Source: Nitrospirales bacterium (lineage in GTDB: Bacteria; Nitrospirota; Nitrospiria; Nitrospirales; UBA8639). From it: a stretch of 33,748 bases of DNA. Numbering within the stretch: position 1 is the first letter of the stretch; the number at the start of each line of letters is the position of its first letter. Position numbers and translations under genes: made by a program. The notes under the pieces are model-generated. The model ran no database searches. It saw only the letters and a list, made by a program, of their open reading frames with translations, and was not told the origin of the DNA. Shown one piece after another: positions 8,467-16,618 of the stretch. The stretch lies in contig BQIW01000048.1 in assembly GCA_021604105.1 (NCBI GenBank), forward strand, positions 1-33,748. The letters are read 5' to 3'.

Positions 8467-9465
8467 TTACGATGATTCGTAATTTTCAACAACCACTTTA
8501 CCCATAGCTTGCCCACTCTCTAACCGAGCGTGCGCTTGTCCGGCTTCTTCAAGTGTAAAACGCTTTTCATCAAGCACAGGTTTCAGACCGCCAGACTCCA
8601 CAATCTGAGTCACGTTGCGCAAAATCCCTGCATGTTCTTCTCGCTTTACGTTATGCAGCATAGGAATCAGCATGAACACGACGTGCAACGACAAACCCTT
8701 AAAGTGGGCGATGGATAAATCGATCTCACACAATGCAACTGTCGAAGCGACTTGCCCATTGAGTGCAGAGGCCTCAAATGAGTTAGCCATATTTGCACCG
8801 CCAACAGAATCGAACACCAAATCAAAACCTGCCCCACCCGTATGTTTGGCCACGTACTGATCAACCGTTTCAGTTTTATAGTTGATGGCCGTGGCTCCCA
8901 GTCGTTTGATTAATGCCAGTTGTCTTTCACCGCCACCCGTAGAATACACTTCGGCGCCAAAATGTTTAGCCAGTTGTAATGCAACATGACCAACACCACC
9001 GGATCCACCATGCACCAAAACTTTTTGCCCTGGCTTGATATCCGCGCGAGTCAAACCTTCGTAGGCAGTAATGGCAACCATTGGCAATGCAGCGGCTTCC
9101 CGCATCGACAAATTCTTGGGCTTATGGGCAATCAAATTGCAATCCGCCACCATATATTCAGCCAATGTGCCCGGTAAATCTGCTAACCCTCCGGCACAGC
9201 CAAAGACTTCATCGCCAATTGAATAATCTTTCACTCCGTTGCCGACGGCCTCAACCCGGCCGGCAAAGTCCATTCCAAGAATGGCCGGCGTATCGGGTGA
9301 TAATGGTAACTCCTTACCCATTTTGCGAATCATGATGTCCACTGTGTTGACGCTCGATGCCGCGATTTTTACGAGAACATGACCAGCTTTTACTTTCGGT
9401 TTTTCAACCTCCGCCGCTTCAAATATGGCATCTTCGCCATAGGCATTCACACGCATTGCTTTCAT
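8467..9465 (-). CDS. Zinc-free quinone oxidoreductase-type dehydrogenase (MDR superfamily)
   Basis: 332 residues of the medium-chain dehydrogenase/reductase superfamily. The N-terminal GroES-like domain has VLVKIAASSVNTVDIMIRK and LGMDFAGRVEAVGNGV. The nucleotide-binding domain has VLVHGGSGGVGHVALQLAK (153-159 the glycine loop). There is no structural-zinc cysteine cluster, so it is of the QOR/enoyl-reductase type using NADPH. The start is supported by aaggac eight bases upstream. It is transcribed away from the HxlR-type regulator gene at 9891, with a dehydrogenase remnant (9599-9731) between them. HxlR regulators commonly control divergent oxidoreductase genes, so it is a likely target. Confidence 0.9.
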   Translation of the reverse strand: MKAMRVNAYGEDAIFEAAEVEKPKVKAGHVLVKIAASSVNTVDIMIRKMGKELPLSPDTPAILGMDFAGRVEAVGNGVKDYSIGDEVFGCAGGLADLPGTLAEYMVADCNLIAHKPKNLSMREAAALPMVAITAYEGLTRADIKPGQKVLVHGGSGGVGHVALQLAKHFGAEVYSTGGGERQLALIKRLGATAINYKTETVDQYVAKHTGGAGFDLVFDSVGGANMANSFEASALNGQVASTVALCEIDLSIAHFKGLSLHVVFMLIPMLHNVKREEHAGILRNVTQIVESGGLKPVLDEKRFTLEEAGQAHARLESGQAMGKVVVENYESS

Positions 9466-9598
9466 AATGTTTGTCCTTGCTCATGTAACCGAATTGTTAA
9501 TTCCAGAAATTGGTGTCCCTCTGTTACTGTTCCTCAATGGAAACTTACTTCACATGACAATTCAATCACGCTCTACTATTTCTACCAGATTGGGCAGA

Positions 9599-9731
9599 TC
9601 ATTTAGCATCGGAAATCGCTCGAATGTTTATCAGCAGATCTTTTCTGGTCGGCTGCGGAGGTTCAATCCGGATCCACCAATGACTGTTCGTCTTCAATGG
9701 GTAAGTCCTGATACAGGCTGACCGCTTTCAT
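9599..9731 (-). pseudogene. 5' stub of a zinc-binding-alcohol-dehydrogenase-like gene
   Basis: From the ATG at 9731, preceded by a strong aaggag, the frame reads MKAVSLYQDLPIEDEQSLVD. It then shifts and continues in another frame as IEPPQPTRKDLLINIRAIS before a stop at 9601-9599. The two pieces together match the first ~45 residues of the dehydrogenase type encoded intact at 10479-11492 (compare RDLLVKIIAVSVNPVDTK). The rest of the gene is absent. It looks like a frameshifted leftover of a paralogue or of a gene once divergent from the HxlR regulator. Confidence 0.75.
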
Positions 9732-9890
9732 TGTGGAACTCCTTCCTGATAAGGGTGAATGATGAATATGGCGGTTTCCTTTTTACAGCCCCGCGTTTAT
9801 GATATAGCTAAAATAGATCTTACGGATACGTTTAACAAGTACGCACATAAAAGTGTTATAGGATCAAAAAGTATACTGAGGAGGTTCGCT

Positions 9891-10244
9891 ATGAGACACG
9901 AACGCTACGATTGCTCAAGGGGCTGCCCCGTCGAAGCGGCGTTAGAGTTGTTCGGGGGGAAGTGGAAAGGAATTGCGCTTTACCATCTGCTGGATGGGAC
10001 CAAGCGGTTCAATGAGTTAAAGCGCAAGGTGGGCAATGTGACCCAACGAATGCTGACCAAACAACTTAGAGAGTTAGAAGAGGATGGGTTGATTTCGAGA
10101 CTGGTGTATGCCGAAGTGCCGCCGAAGGTCGAGTACCGGCTTACCGAAAAAGGCAAGTCCCTTCGTCCGATATTACTGGCCTTGGAAAAGTGGGGAACGC
10201 GGTACGCACTTCCGCAAGCACCCGCCAAGGTAAAAAGCGCGTGA
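9891..10244 (+). CDS. HxlR-family transcriptional regulator
   Basis: 117 residues from the ATG at 9891, which has gaggagg just upstream; the longer frame from 9759 adds 44 unconserved residues. HxlR winged-helix signatures: [48 protein letters not shown] and the wing [15 protein letters not shown]. Two cysteines, C8 and C12, sit before the first helix, where redox-sensing relatives (YodB, HypR, QsrR) carry their reactive cysteine. It may therefore sense quinones, aldehydes or disulfide stress, and the surrounding genes are oxidoreductases. A gtatac palindrome lies just before its SD and could be an operator. It is the only plus-strand gene in this block. Confidence 0.92.
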   Translation: MRHERYDCSRGCPVEAALELFGGKWKGIALYHLLDGTKRFNELKRKVGNVTQRMLTKQLRELEEDGLISRLVYAEVPPKVEYRLTEKGKSLRPILLALEKWGTRYALPQAPAKVKSA

Positions 10245-10279
10245 AGGACGCACTTTGGGAGATGAGTCGGCCTCTTTCA

Positions 10280-10435
10280 TTAGATAGCATTTCTCCGATT
10301 AACCCCTACAAGGGGATGGTGTTGAATCTATTCAGCACCGACGTACAGTGCGACAGCTTTGGAGGGATTCCCCAGGTACGCAGTGCGGTAGAAGGCCACG
10401 GAATGATGCCTATTCCCTTTCAGATTGTCCGGCAT
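10280..10435 (-). pseudogene. SnoaL/NTF2-like protein remnant
   Basis: From an ATG at 10435 with ggag upstream the frame reads MPDNLKGNRHHSVAFYRTAY, then NPSKAVALYVGAE, TAG, IQHHPLVGVN, and stops at 10282-10280. The second part fits the well-known SnoaL-like signature (FYxxAF...PxxAVxxYVGxxYIQHNPxVxDG). A Tyr codon there has become TAG and the C-terminal two thirds are gone. A CCCCT-ACA-AGGGG hairpin falls within it. It is another eroded gene in the redox block. Recognition rests on one short motif. Confidence 0.6.
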
Positions 10436-10478
10436 GTCGGCACTCCAATGGGATGATTCGTCTCTGCTACGCACCGAA

Positions 10479-11492
10479 TCAGAACCCTTCAAGCACAATC
10501 TTCCCCCTGGCAGAACCGCTTTCGATCTGCGCATGCACCGCCCGCAGTGTCGCCGCATCGATCTTGCCCGCAGTTTCGGTGACGGTGGACCGTATGCGTC
10601 CCGCATCGACCAGCGCGGCCACTTCGTTCAACAGCCTTCCCTGTTCCGCCATATCCGGGGTGCCAAAGAGCGAACGCGTGAACATCATTTCCCAGTGAAG
10701 TGACACGGCTTTACGCTTGAACGGCTTCGCGTTGAGCACTTCGGGGTCGTCGATCAGGCCAAAACGGCCCTGCGGCGCAATCAGTTCGACGATATCCGCT
10801 ACATGCTGTCCGGTCTGAGTCGTTGAAAATACAAACCCGGGAGCGCCAAGACCCAGTGCCGCAACCTGAGGTGCCAAAGGCTGACGGTGGTCGAGCACGT
10901 GATGAGCGCCGCATTCCCGCACCCAATCCTGCGTTGCCGGACGAGAGGCGGTGGCAATCACCGTAAGATCGGTCAATGTCCGCAGAAGCTGGATGGTGAT
11001 AGAGCCGACGCCACCTGCGCCACCAATGATTAAGATAGCGTTGCCTCCCTCCGGAGTCGGGCGTTTGACATCGAGACGGTCAAACAACATTTCCCAGGCG
11101 GTAATCGCCGTGAGCGGAAGTGCTGCCGCCTCTGCATCGCTCAGGCTGGAAGGTTTGCCGCCCACGATGCGTTCATCGACAAGGTGATACTCGCTGTTGG
11201 TGCCGGGTCGCGCGATGGATCCGGCATAAAAAACGGCATCGCCCGGTTTGAAATTCCGCACCTCAGGCCCCACGGCCTCGACCACGCCGGAGGCATCAAA
11301 CCCTAAGACCCGCCAATCCCCTCCTTCGGGCGCAGCACCGAGGCGCAACTTGGTGTCCACAGGGTTGACCGACACGGCGATGATTTTGACGAGCAGATCA
11401 CGGCCTTCGGCTTTGGGTGTCTCAAGGGTAATGTCCTGCAGAGCGTCTTCACGCTCAATCGGACCAGGTGTGTTGTAGGCAACGGCTTTCAT
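10479..11492 (-). CDS. Zinc-binding alcohol dehydrogenase family protein (QOR-like)
   Basis: 337 residues from the ATG at 11492 (MKAVAYNTPGPIEREDALQD), with ggag eight bases upstream; the upstream extension to 11621 is not protein-like. MDR superfamily: GRDLLVKIIAVSVNPVDTK (30-48), LGFDASGVVEAVGPEV, and the glycine loop IIGGAGGVGSITIQLL (157-163 the GGAGGVG). It belongs to the subgroup named zinc-binding but without obvious zinc cysteines, so NADPH-dependent quinone or enone reduction is more likely than alcohol oxidation. It is encoded alone; an inverted repeat at 11544-11559 lies in the promoter region. The stub at 9599-9731 comes from the same family. Confidence 0.9.
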   Translation of the reverse strand: MKAVAYNTPGPIEREDALQDITLETPKAEGRDLLVKIIAVSVNPVDTKLRLGAAPEGGDWRVLGFDASGVVEAVGPEVRNFKPGDAVFYAGSIARPGTNSEYHLVDERIVGGKPSSLSDAEAAALPLTAITAWEMLFDRLDVKRPTPEGGNAILIIGGAGGVGSITIQLLRTLTDLTVIATASRPATQDWVRECGAHHVLDHRQPLAPQVAALGLGAPGFVFSTTQTGQHVADIVELIAPQGRFGLIDDPEVLNAKPFKRKAVSLHWEMMFTRSLFGTPDMAEQGRLLNEVAALVDAGRIRSTVTETAGKIDAATLRAVHAQIESGSARGKIVLEGF

Positions 11493-11543
11493 GGTGAGTC
11501 TCCAGTTGTGCTGATGATATAAATCGATAATATGCGATTCACG

Positions 11544-11559
11544 CAACGACGAATCGTTG
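11544..11559. promoter_or_regulatory. Inverted repeat upstream of dehydrogenase gene
   Basis: CAACGA-CGAA-TCGTTG is a perfect 6-bp inverted repeat about 50 bp upstream of the ATG at 11492. It is a possible operator. No second copy was found near the HxlR gene, so the regulator is unknown. Confidence 0.35.
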
Positions 11560-11642
11560 TAATTATACCGCTGACAAAGGATCCGAACGAGTGGAAGGAC
11601 TGAAATGCTCCCCCCAGCCACTGATAATTATTTGTGCGGTAC

Positions 11643-12182
11643 TCAGTTCGGGGATTGCGGGATTCGGTTGGGAAGCATCGAAAATTTAATGATTCCAGAT
11701 CGATGTTCGGTGACGGATGCGGGGTTTGAACTTGAACAGAGAAAACACATTTCTTCAAATTTGTCATGAACGAGCCCGCCATAGTCTCCAACAAGCGCCC
11801 ATCCATTCTCCGGGCTTGCGGCTGATGGGTTGATGATTTCGATTCGGGCTTGGCTTCCAGAAAAATCAAATTGAATGTCTTTGGTGGATGCTATGGTGGT
11901 ATTGCCCGTCACGGTGATTGTTGAATTTGCTCCAGACTTTGGACCAAGAAGGGTAAATACATGAGAGCCGTCGTTTACACGGAGGTTCCAATCTATGAAA
12001 TTTGGTGCAAGGAGCGGCCCAATCGTTCCATCCGTCTCGATAAAGCCGGAGACAGTCCCTTTTCCATCAATCACTCGATTCACATCGTAGGTAATGGCCA
12101 AGGATTGCAGAGGCATCTGCGCAAGGGAAAAAATGACAATCATACTCGCAAAATGATGCCGGCCTTTTTTAAATGTCCTCAT
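11643..12182 (-). CDS. Exported hypothetical protein
   Basis: 179 residues from the ATG at 12182 (aaggga upstream); 18 further codons to 12236 are not needed. Signal peptide MRTFKKGRHHFASMIVIFSL then AQMPLQSLA, cleavage before ITYDVN. The mature part is strand-rich: GTVSGFIETDGTIGPL, LAPNFIDWNLRVNDG, FDFSGSQARIEI, then WALVGDYGG and a CFLCSSS pair of cysteines. The GTVSGFIETDG...IDWNLRV pattern is one I associate with small secreted proteins often carrying PEP-CTERM anchors, but no PEP-CTERM tail is present here. No function can be assigned. The gene is monocistronic between the dehydrogenase and a divergent GDSL hydrolase. Confidence 0.65.
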   Translation of the reverse strand: MRTFKKGRHHFASMIVIFSLAQMPLQSLAITYDVNRVIDGKGTVSGFIETDGTIGPLLAPNFIDWNLRVNDGSHVFTLLGPKSGANSTITVTGNTTIASTKDIQFDFSGSQARIEIINPSAASPENGWALVGDYGGLVHDKFEEMCFLCSSSNPASVTEHRSGIIKFSMLPNRIPQSPN

Positions 12183-12740
12183 CGTTGTGTCCCTTAGTGA
12201 AAGTGATCGTCGAGGCCCGTCTCTTCCCCAAAACAAAAAGAGTTCGCAATAGTGGATTCAAACACAGAATGGTGAACCTGAGGATCTACGATTGTCAACA
12301 TTCTCTGAGAAGTAGACCTGGTGATCCAGGTATCTCACTCCGGTAACAGGAGAAACTTGGTGAACGGGTTAACCACGCGCTGAGGGGTAATCTTCAATCA
12401 GATCCATAAGTCCCTGCAATCTCTATTCTTTGCACAATAATTGAAAGCTGTTTTCTGCATATACCGCTTTGCTCATTATCGATAGACAACATAACGTCTG
12501 TAGTCTTGGCGGATATGTTGATCAGCCTGACTGTGAGGTTCCCATAACTCGTGCAAGGATTAAACCCATTCAACTCAACAAAACCACGATGCGGCGATCA
12601 GACTTATCAAGATGGGAAGAGAATTAGTTGGATCAGTTTCCGATTTTGCTATACTCATCAACGCCATATCACCAAAGAACAACTGAATTCCAAAAAGCCT
12701 GACAGGCAGGACTTGTTACCTAAACTTAGAAGGAGGGAAC
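12183..12740. other. Intergenic region between divergent genes
   Basis: About 560 bp without a credible gene. It holds a perfect ACCTGG-TGAT-CCAGGT hairpin at 12316-12331, a GTTAAC palindrome near 12368, and a sigma-70-like promoter for the GDSL gene near 12628. Nothing else is recognised. Confidence 0.5.
12628..12655 (+). promoter_or_regulatory. Sigma-70-type promoter candidate for GDSL hydrolase gene
   Basis: TTGGAT, a 16-base spacer, then TATACT. The predicted start is about 80 bp before the gene at 12741. It matches the consensus at 4/6 and 5/6. Confidence 0.4.
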
Positions 12741-14243
12741 ATGAAACCACACAACCATTTTGGGAAGACAGGCCTTTCACTCGTCGTCATGGTGGTTATG
12801 ACAGTTGTCCCTCCAGTGACTGCCAGCTATGCCCAAGACAAAGAAATGTTTCCTCGACGCAGTGTCTTTTCTAATGCGATATTTTTTGGAGACAGTCTCA
12901 CGGATATTGGGAATGGTCCAGCAAGTCTGACATTTGATGGGGAACCATCGGACGGCGAATATTTCACCTCGGATAACGGTATTTTCAACAATATCTACGT
13001 TCCGATCTCGAATCCCGTGAACCCTCGCAAGGATACCATTCTCCCCGGCACCAAATTATGGTTCCCACCAACCAAGAGAGGCTCTAGGCTGTTTCGTGTA
13101 ACATTGCCGCCAGAATTGCCATTGTGTTCTAACCAAGGGTGCGTGAAAAAGACCCACCATTCTCTCAATTGGACAGAATATTTTGTGTATAACGGCGTGT
13201 TGAAGAAAATATTGAAGCAGGGTGCTGATTTGCGCCCTTGGATCATTCAATTCAACGACACCCTTGCTTCTGAGGTTTCCCTTCGACAATCCGTAAATTA
13301 TGCCTTTTATTCCGCGCTCTCAGGTGAGGGATGTACCAATGTAAATCTCTTCCCGTTGCCTTGTACCTTTGAGGGTCAATCACTCCAGGAGTCCATCTTT
13401 ACACGACAAGATGTCTATCGAAACAACCAAAGTTCAACGAATGCAGAGGCAAACAGTCTCTTGCGGGAGACCGTCATTATTCCGGCCTTGCATACTCAAA
13501 TCGATATATTTGAAGTGGATAAGGATTTGGGGCAGATCGTGATCAATGAGCATACACTTTTCATTGTCTATACGGGAGCGAATGATCTCGCTGCCGCGTT
13601 CTTTCTCTTTGTCGAGGGAACGATTACATTTGACCAATTTATTCAAGCCTTGACCATTGGGATTCCGATGGAAATTGCTGGAGGGGTTGAACGGTTACTT
13701 TCCCTCGGCGCCAAGAACATTTTGGTTCTTGGGCAATTTAATTTGGGGCTCACTCCTCGATTACTTTCAATGGGGGATATCGAAGGCCCCTTAGCCAAGC
13801 ATGAGGTGGCCGCCGAATTTGACCAGTTATTGACATTGTACAATCAATCACTGCAAGCACAGATTGGAAATCTTGAGAGCAAGAGGATAAAGTTTATTGA
13901 TATTCAAACACCCATACGAAATGCCGCCAATACATTTTTCATTGGCAGACACGCTGGCTATTTTTATTCAATTGGTGAACAATGTGTCGACGAAACCGCT
14001 GGGATCATTCAACTGGGGAAGGCGGCTTCCTGCTTTAACAACAATGTTCCAGTCCCCATTGGATTTTGGAATGCCTCTCATCTGAGCACACAGTTCAATC
14101 AACTCATTGCTGCGGCTGTGTTGGAAGAGTTTCTCCCGAGCCGGGTTTCGGAACCCAAAAGATTTGGGTTCCACAATAGATTCGTTCCTCAGATAAGGCT
14201 GGATCAGCTGGAAACTCAACTTACGACGCGGTATCGGAGGTAG
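12741..14243 (+). CDS. Secreted GDSL/SGNH-type hydrolase
   Basis: 500 residues with a signal peptide (hydrophobic 12-24, cleavage near SYA-QD), starting 6 bases after a near-perfect aaggaggg. SGNH blocks: FFGDSLTDIGN (nucleophile S52), and GANDLAA (279-285, block III Asn/Asp). The C-terminal catalytic block reads FWNASHLST with H447. In the phospholipase/lecithinase-type secreted esterases (COG3240-like) this block is usually DxxH, so the acid residue is Asn444 here. A large insertion about 60-210, with Cys-containing loops, separates blocks I and III. It is probably an extracellular or periplasmic esterase/lipase working on lipid or polysaccharide esters. It is monocistronic. Confidence 0.85.
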   Translation: MKPHNHFGKTGLSLVVMVVMTVVPPVTASYAQDKEMFPRRSVFSNAIFFGDSLTDIGNGPASLTFDGEPSDGEYFTSDNGIFNNIYVPISNPVNPRKDTILPGTKLWFPPTKRGSRLFRVTLPPELPLCSNQGCVKKTHHSLNWTEYFVYNGVLKKILKQGADLRPWIIQFNDTLASEVSLRQSVNYAFYSALSGEGCTNVNLFPLPCTFEGQSLQESIFTRQDVYRNNQSSTNAEANSLLRETVIIPALHTQIDIFEVDKDLGQIVINEHTLFIVYTGANDLAAAFFLFVEGTITFDQFIQALTIGIPMEIAGGVERLLSLGAKNILVLGQFNLGLTPRLLSMGDIEGPLAKHEVAAEFDQLLTLYNQSLQAQIGNLESKRIKFIDIQTPIRNAANTFFIGRHAGYFYSIGEQCVDETAGIIQLGKAASCFNNNVPVPIGFWNASHLSTQFNQLIAAAVLEEFLPSRVSEPKRFGFHNRFVPQIRLDQLETQLTTRYRR

Positions 14244-14340
14244 CTTGAATTTGGAGTTGTAGACCACAGGAATTATACCGACCGTCACCACACTCGAGGA
14301 GGAAAATATCTCCATCGAAGCAATGCTCTGCTAAGCATGT

Positions 14341-14841
14341 TCAATCACCCTGGTCACTTTTTTGTGTTACACCCTTAAATTCTTCTGACTCAATCCGCTG
14401 GATATCAATCATCGAACGGTCAAGAAACGCTTGAATTTCCTCATCCCACCCGCTCTTAAATTCAGTCGTGAGAAACGTATCAACGATTTCCTTGGCTTTA
14501 AAAGATGCCGTAACCATGCCACCCATGGTGAGGACGTTGGCATTATTGATCGATCGGGCCTTTGTCGCCGCTGAAGGATCCTCGCACACCGCGGCAAAAA
14601 CATTCGGATGTTTGTTCGCAATGATCGCCATGCCCATCCCGGTGCCGCAGACCAGGATACCGCGGTCACACTCACCTGACCCCATTTTTCCGGCAAGTTC
14701 ATGAGCGACCTCATAATAGGGACGTGCCTCATCGGTTGTTCCGCCAACATCCACGCACACATGACCGAGTGCCAGGACATGTCGCTTCACTGTCTCTTTC
14801 AGTTCAAGTCCGAAGGGATCTGCTCCGATTCCAATTTTCAT
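14341..14841 (-). CDS. RpiB/LacA/LacB family sugar-phosphate isomerase
   Basis: 166 residues from the ATG at 14841 (gagggg eight bases upstream). The family core is clear: MKIGIGADPFGLELKETVKR, VDVGGTTDE, the active-site loop GILVCGTGMGMAIIANK with C65, then ARSINNANVLTMGGM. These enzymes interconvert aldose and ketose phosphates (ribose-5-P/ribulose-5-P, galactose-6-P, allose-6-P, erythrulose-4-P). The usual GxDHAG motif is GADPFG here, so the His found in RpiB is absent, and a substrate other than ribose-5-P is possible. It lies 88 bp downstream of the SMP-30-like gene in the same direction, suggesting a small sugar/sugar-acid unit. Confidence 0.88.
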   Translation of the reverse strand: MKIGIGADPFGLELKETVKRHVLALGHVCVDVGGTTDEARPYYEVAHELAGKMGSGECDRGILVCGTGMGMAIIANKHPNVFAAVCEDPSAATKARSINNANVLTMGGMVTASFKAKEIVDTFLTTEFKSGWDEEIQAFLDRSMIDIQRIESEEFKGVTQKSDQGD

Positions 14842-14929
14842 ATCCAACCCCTCTTTGCTGTATCTGCCATGGGCACCCCAGCGTACGGATGCACCGGCAT
14901 TGCGTGAGCACCGTCCCCGGTAGGCTCCT

Positions 14930-15961
14930 CTATTGCATACGAACCCGTATGCGGTACAGTCCGTTACTGGAGGGTGGTGTCCACGGACCCGAACCAGAAG
15001 GTAACCGGGCACACACCACATATAAAAGATTGGCGTCGGCACCCCGTCCAAAATCAAGATTCACGGCGGTCTCCTCGGTCGCCAGAAAGGCGAGTGGTTG
15101 CCCACTCGGTGTGTAGATGTGGACCCCATTGCTACCGGGAGGGCCACCGATTCCCACATAGATGTTCCCCTCCCTATCCACAGTCATCCCGTCACCCCAA
15201 GTCCCCGTGGGAAATGTCACCACCATGTTCCGATAACGAAGAGAGCCATCGTCCAAAAGATCATACGCGTGAACCGCGCTCGGTGGACCGCCGACAACAG
15301 GAGGCTTCTCCAGGATATTGATGCTATAGATTCCAACTTCAACGACGTAGAGGGTCTTCTGATCGGGGGCGACGGCGAGTCCGTTTGGTTGCCACAGGTT
15401 TGCCGCAAGAAGATGCACACGGCCGTCAGGGTCAATTCGATAGACGCCCATCACCGGTTGATCAATGGGCTCATGTCCTGTGTAGCGCGGGTCGGTGAAA
15501 TAGATCCTCCCGCGGGCATCAACTGTCAGATCATTTGGGGAATTGAACCGATTCCCGTTGTACAGACCGGCAACAGTATCGCTCTGGCCCGTATTCATCT
15601 CGGTGTGCGTAATCCTGCGGCCACCGAAGTCAGCACCTTCGGCCACGATCATATCGCCACGGGCATCAAACACAATGCCATTTGCCATCCCACTCGGTGA
15701 ACGGAAGATGGTCGTTACGCCCGTGCGTGGATCAAAGCGCCAGATACGACCGGCCTGCATTCCGCTCATGCTCGTGTGGGGAATGTCTGAGAAGTAGACC
15801 GACCCGTCCGGAGCGACAGCCGGGCTCTCAAGCCAGAATCCACCGCTGAATACCTGCTCGAACTTGGCTTCGGGGTCCACGAATGAATCCTGAGCCGGAA
15901 GGGTCCCGAAGTGGCCCACGACAGTAAGCAGGACGACGACGACGCAGATTCGTTTCACCAT
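14930..15961 (-). CDS. Exported SMP-30/gluconolactonase-like beta-propeller
   Basis: 343 residues from the ATG at 15961 with aaggag eight bases upstream; the signal peptide has hydrophobic residues 4-16 and ends near LPAQ. Six-bladed-propeller features of SMP-30/gluconolactonase/LRE proteins: E45 in ESPAVAPDGSVYFSD, N143 in SPNDLTVDARGRIYFTD, N193 in PNGLAVAPDQKTLYV and D257 in GDGMTVDREGNIYVG. These four are the usual divalent-metal ligands, so lactonase activity is likely. It would act in the periplasm on sugar lactones or related esters. It is followed by an RpiB-type isomerase gene. Confidence 0.9.
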   Translation of the reverse strand: MVKRICVVVVLLTVVGHFGTLPAQDSFVDPEAKFEQVFSGGFWLESPAVAPDGSVYFSDIPHTSMSGMQAGRIWRFDPRTGVTTIFRSPSGMANGIVFDARGDMIVAEGADFGGRRITHTEMNTGQSDTVAGLYNGNRFNSPNDLTVDARGRIYFTDPRYTGHEPIDQPVMGVYRIDPDGRVHLLAANLWQPNGLAVAPDQKTLYVVEVGIYSINILEKPPVVGGPPSAVHAYDLLDDGSLRYRNMVVTFPTGTWGDGMTVDREGNIYVGIGGPPGSNGVHIYTPSGQPLAFLATEETAVNLDFGRGADANLLYVVCARLPSGSGPWTPPSSNGLYRIRVRMQ

Positions 15962-16545
15962 GATGTTCACTCCTTTTGGAACTAGGCCAAAAGTCCGGCT
16001 TCCTTGCATGAGAGGCATATCAAAAACTCAGGTGAATCCGCAGGAGATGCAGAGCTTCGATTTTAGGCCTGGCACATCTGCGCGATTCTCTTGAAGACTG
16101 CAAAATATGTCAAGTTGAGAGTCTGTAGGGATAAGATGGGGGAATCCAATGGGCATTTTAGAGCACTTCCATTATGGGTCTGTTGAAAAAAGCCGCCAGC
16201 GGCGTTCTCGCCATTTTCCCGTGCTCACGTACTACGCGTACGTTCCGCGCGTACAAACGGCTGCGGCCTTGCTGGACGGACCCTTCGGGAAGACTCAGGG
16301 CATGCTTTTTTGAACCGACCTCTAGCCTTTGATGAGTAATCTCATCCTGCGCAAATTTGCCCTTGAACCTCCTTATTATTCAACACTCCCCATATTTTCC
16401 TCTGCCGTGTCTTTGTCACACCTGTGCCAATGAAAAAAATTTTAATATTTCCAATATTCAACGGTTTCGCAATGAACTCTCAGGCGTATGCGACACAACA
16501 GGGCTCAAAAGGACTCATGAACATTCGTGAAAGGTGGAGTAGAGG
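15962..16545. other. Intergenic region with one structured repeat copy
   Basis: The stretch between the SMP-30-like gene's start and the ATPase terminator contains the ~145-bp repeat at 16177-16320. The flanks (15962-16176, 16321-16545) show no credible gene. A short plus-strand frame beginning near 16424 runs through the ATPase terminator and is rejected. Confidence 0.5.
16177..16320. repeat. ~145-bp palindrome-bounded repeat, copy A
   Basis: The ends form an inverted repeat: GGTCTGTTGAAAAAAGC at the left and GCTTTTTTGAACCGACC at the right, 15 of 17 paired. Inside are GCCGC-CA-GCGGC, GGCG-TTCT-CGCC and ACGTAC-TACGC-GTACGT hairpins. The 20 bases at 16193-16212 recur exactly at 20813-20832 in copy B, as do TGCTCACGTACT and CTGCGGCCTT. 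There is no coding capacity. It resembles a MITE/REP-type element. Confidence 0.85.
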
Positions 16546-16589
16546 AAAAACGATTGCCCAACATTCCCTCCCTGGAACGTTGGGCAATC
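16546..16589 (-). terminator. Intrinsic terminator of the ATPase gene
   Basis: GATTGCCCAACATTCC and GGAACGTTGGGCAATC pair over 16 bp with one mismatch around a 6-base loop. On the minus strand the stem is followed by GTTTTT. It lies 30 bp beyond the stop at 16619. Confidence 0.9.
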
Positions 16590-16618
16590 CATCGTGCAAG
16601 ATACCGGCAGGGGAAACG

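Noticed and set aside
9572-9583. TACTATTTCTAC as an HxlR/YodB-type operator
   Set aside because: It is not an inverted repeat, and similarity to the known box is too short.
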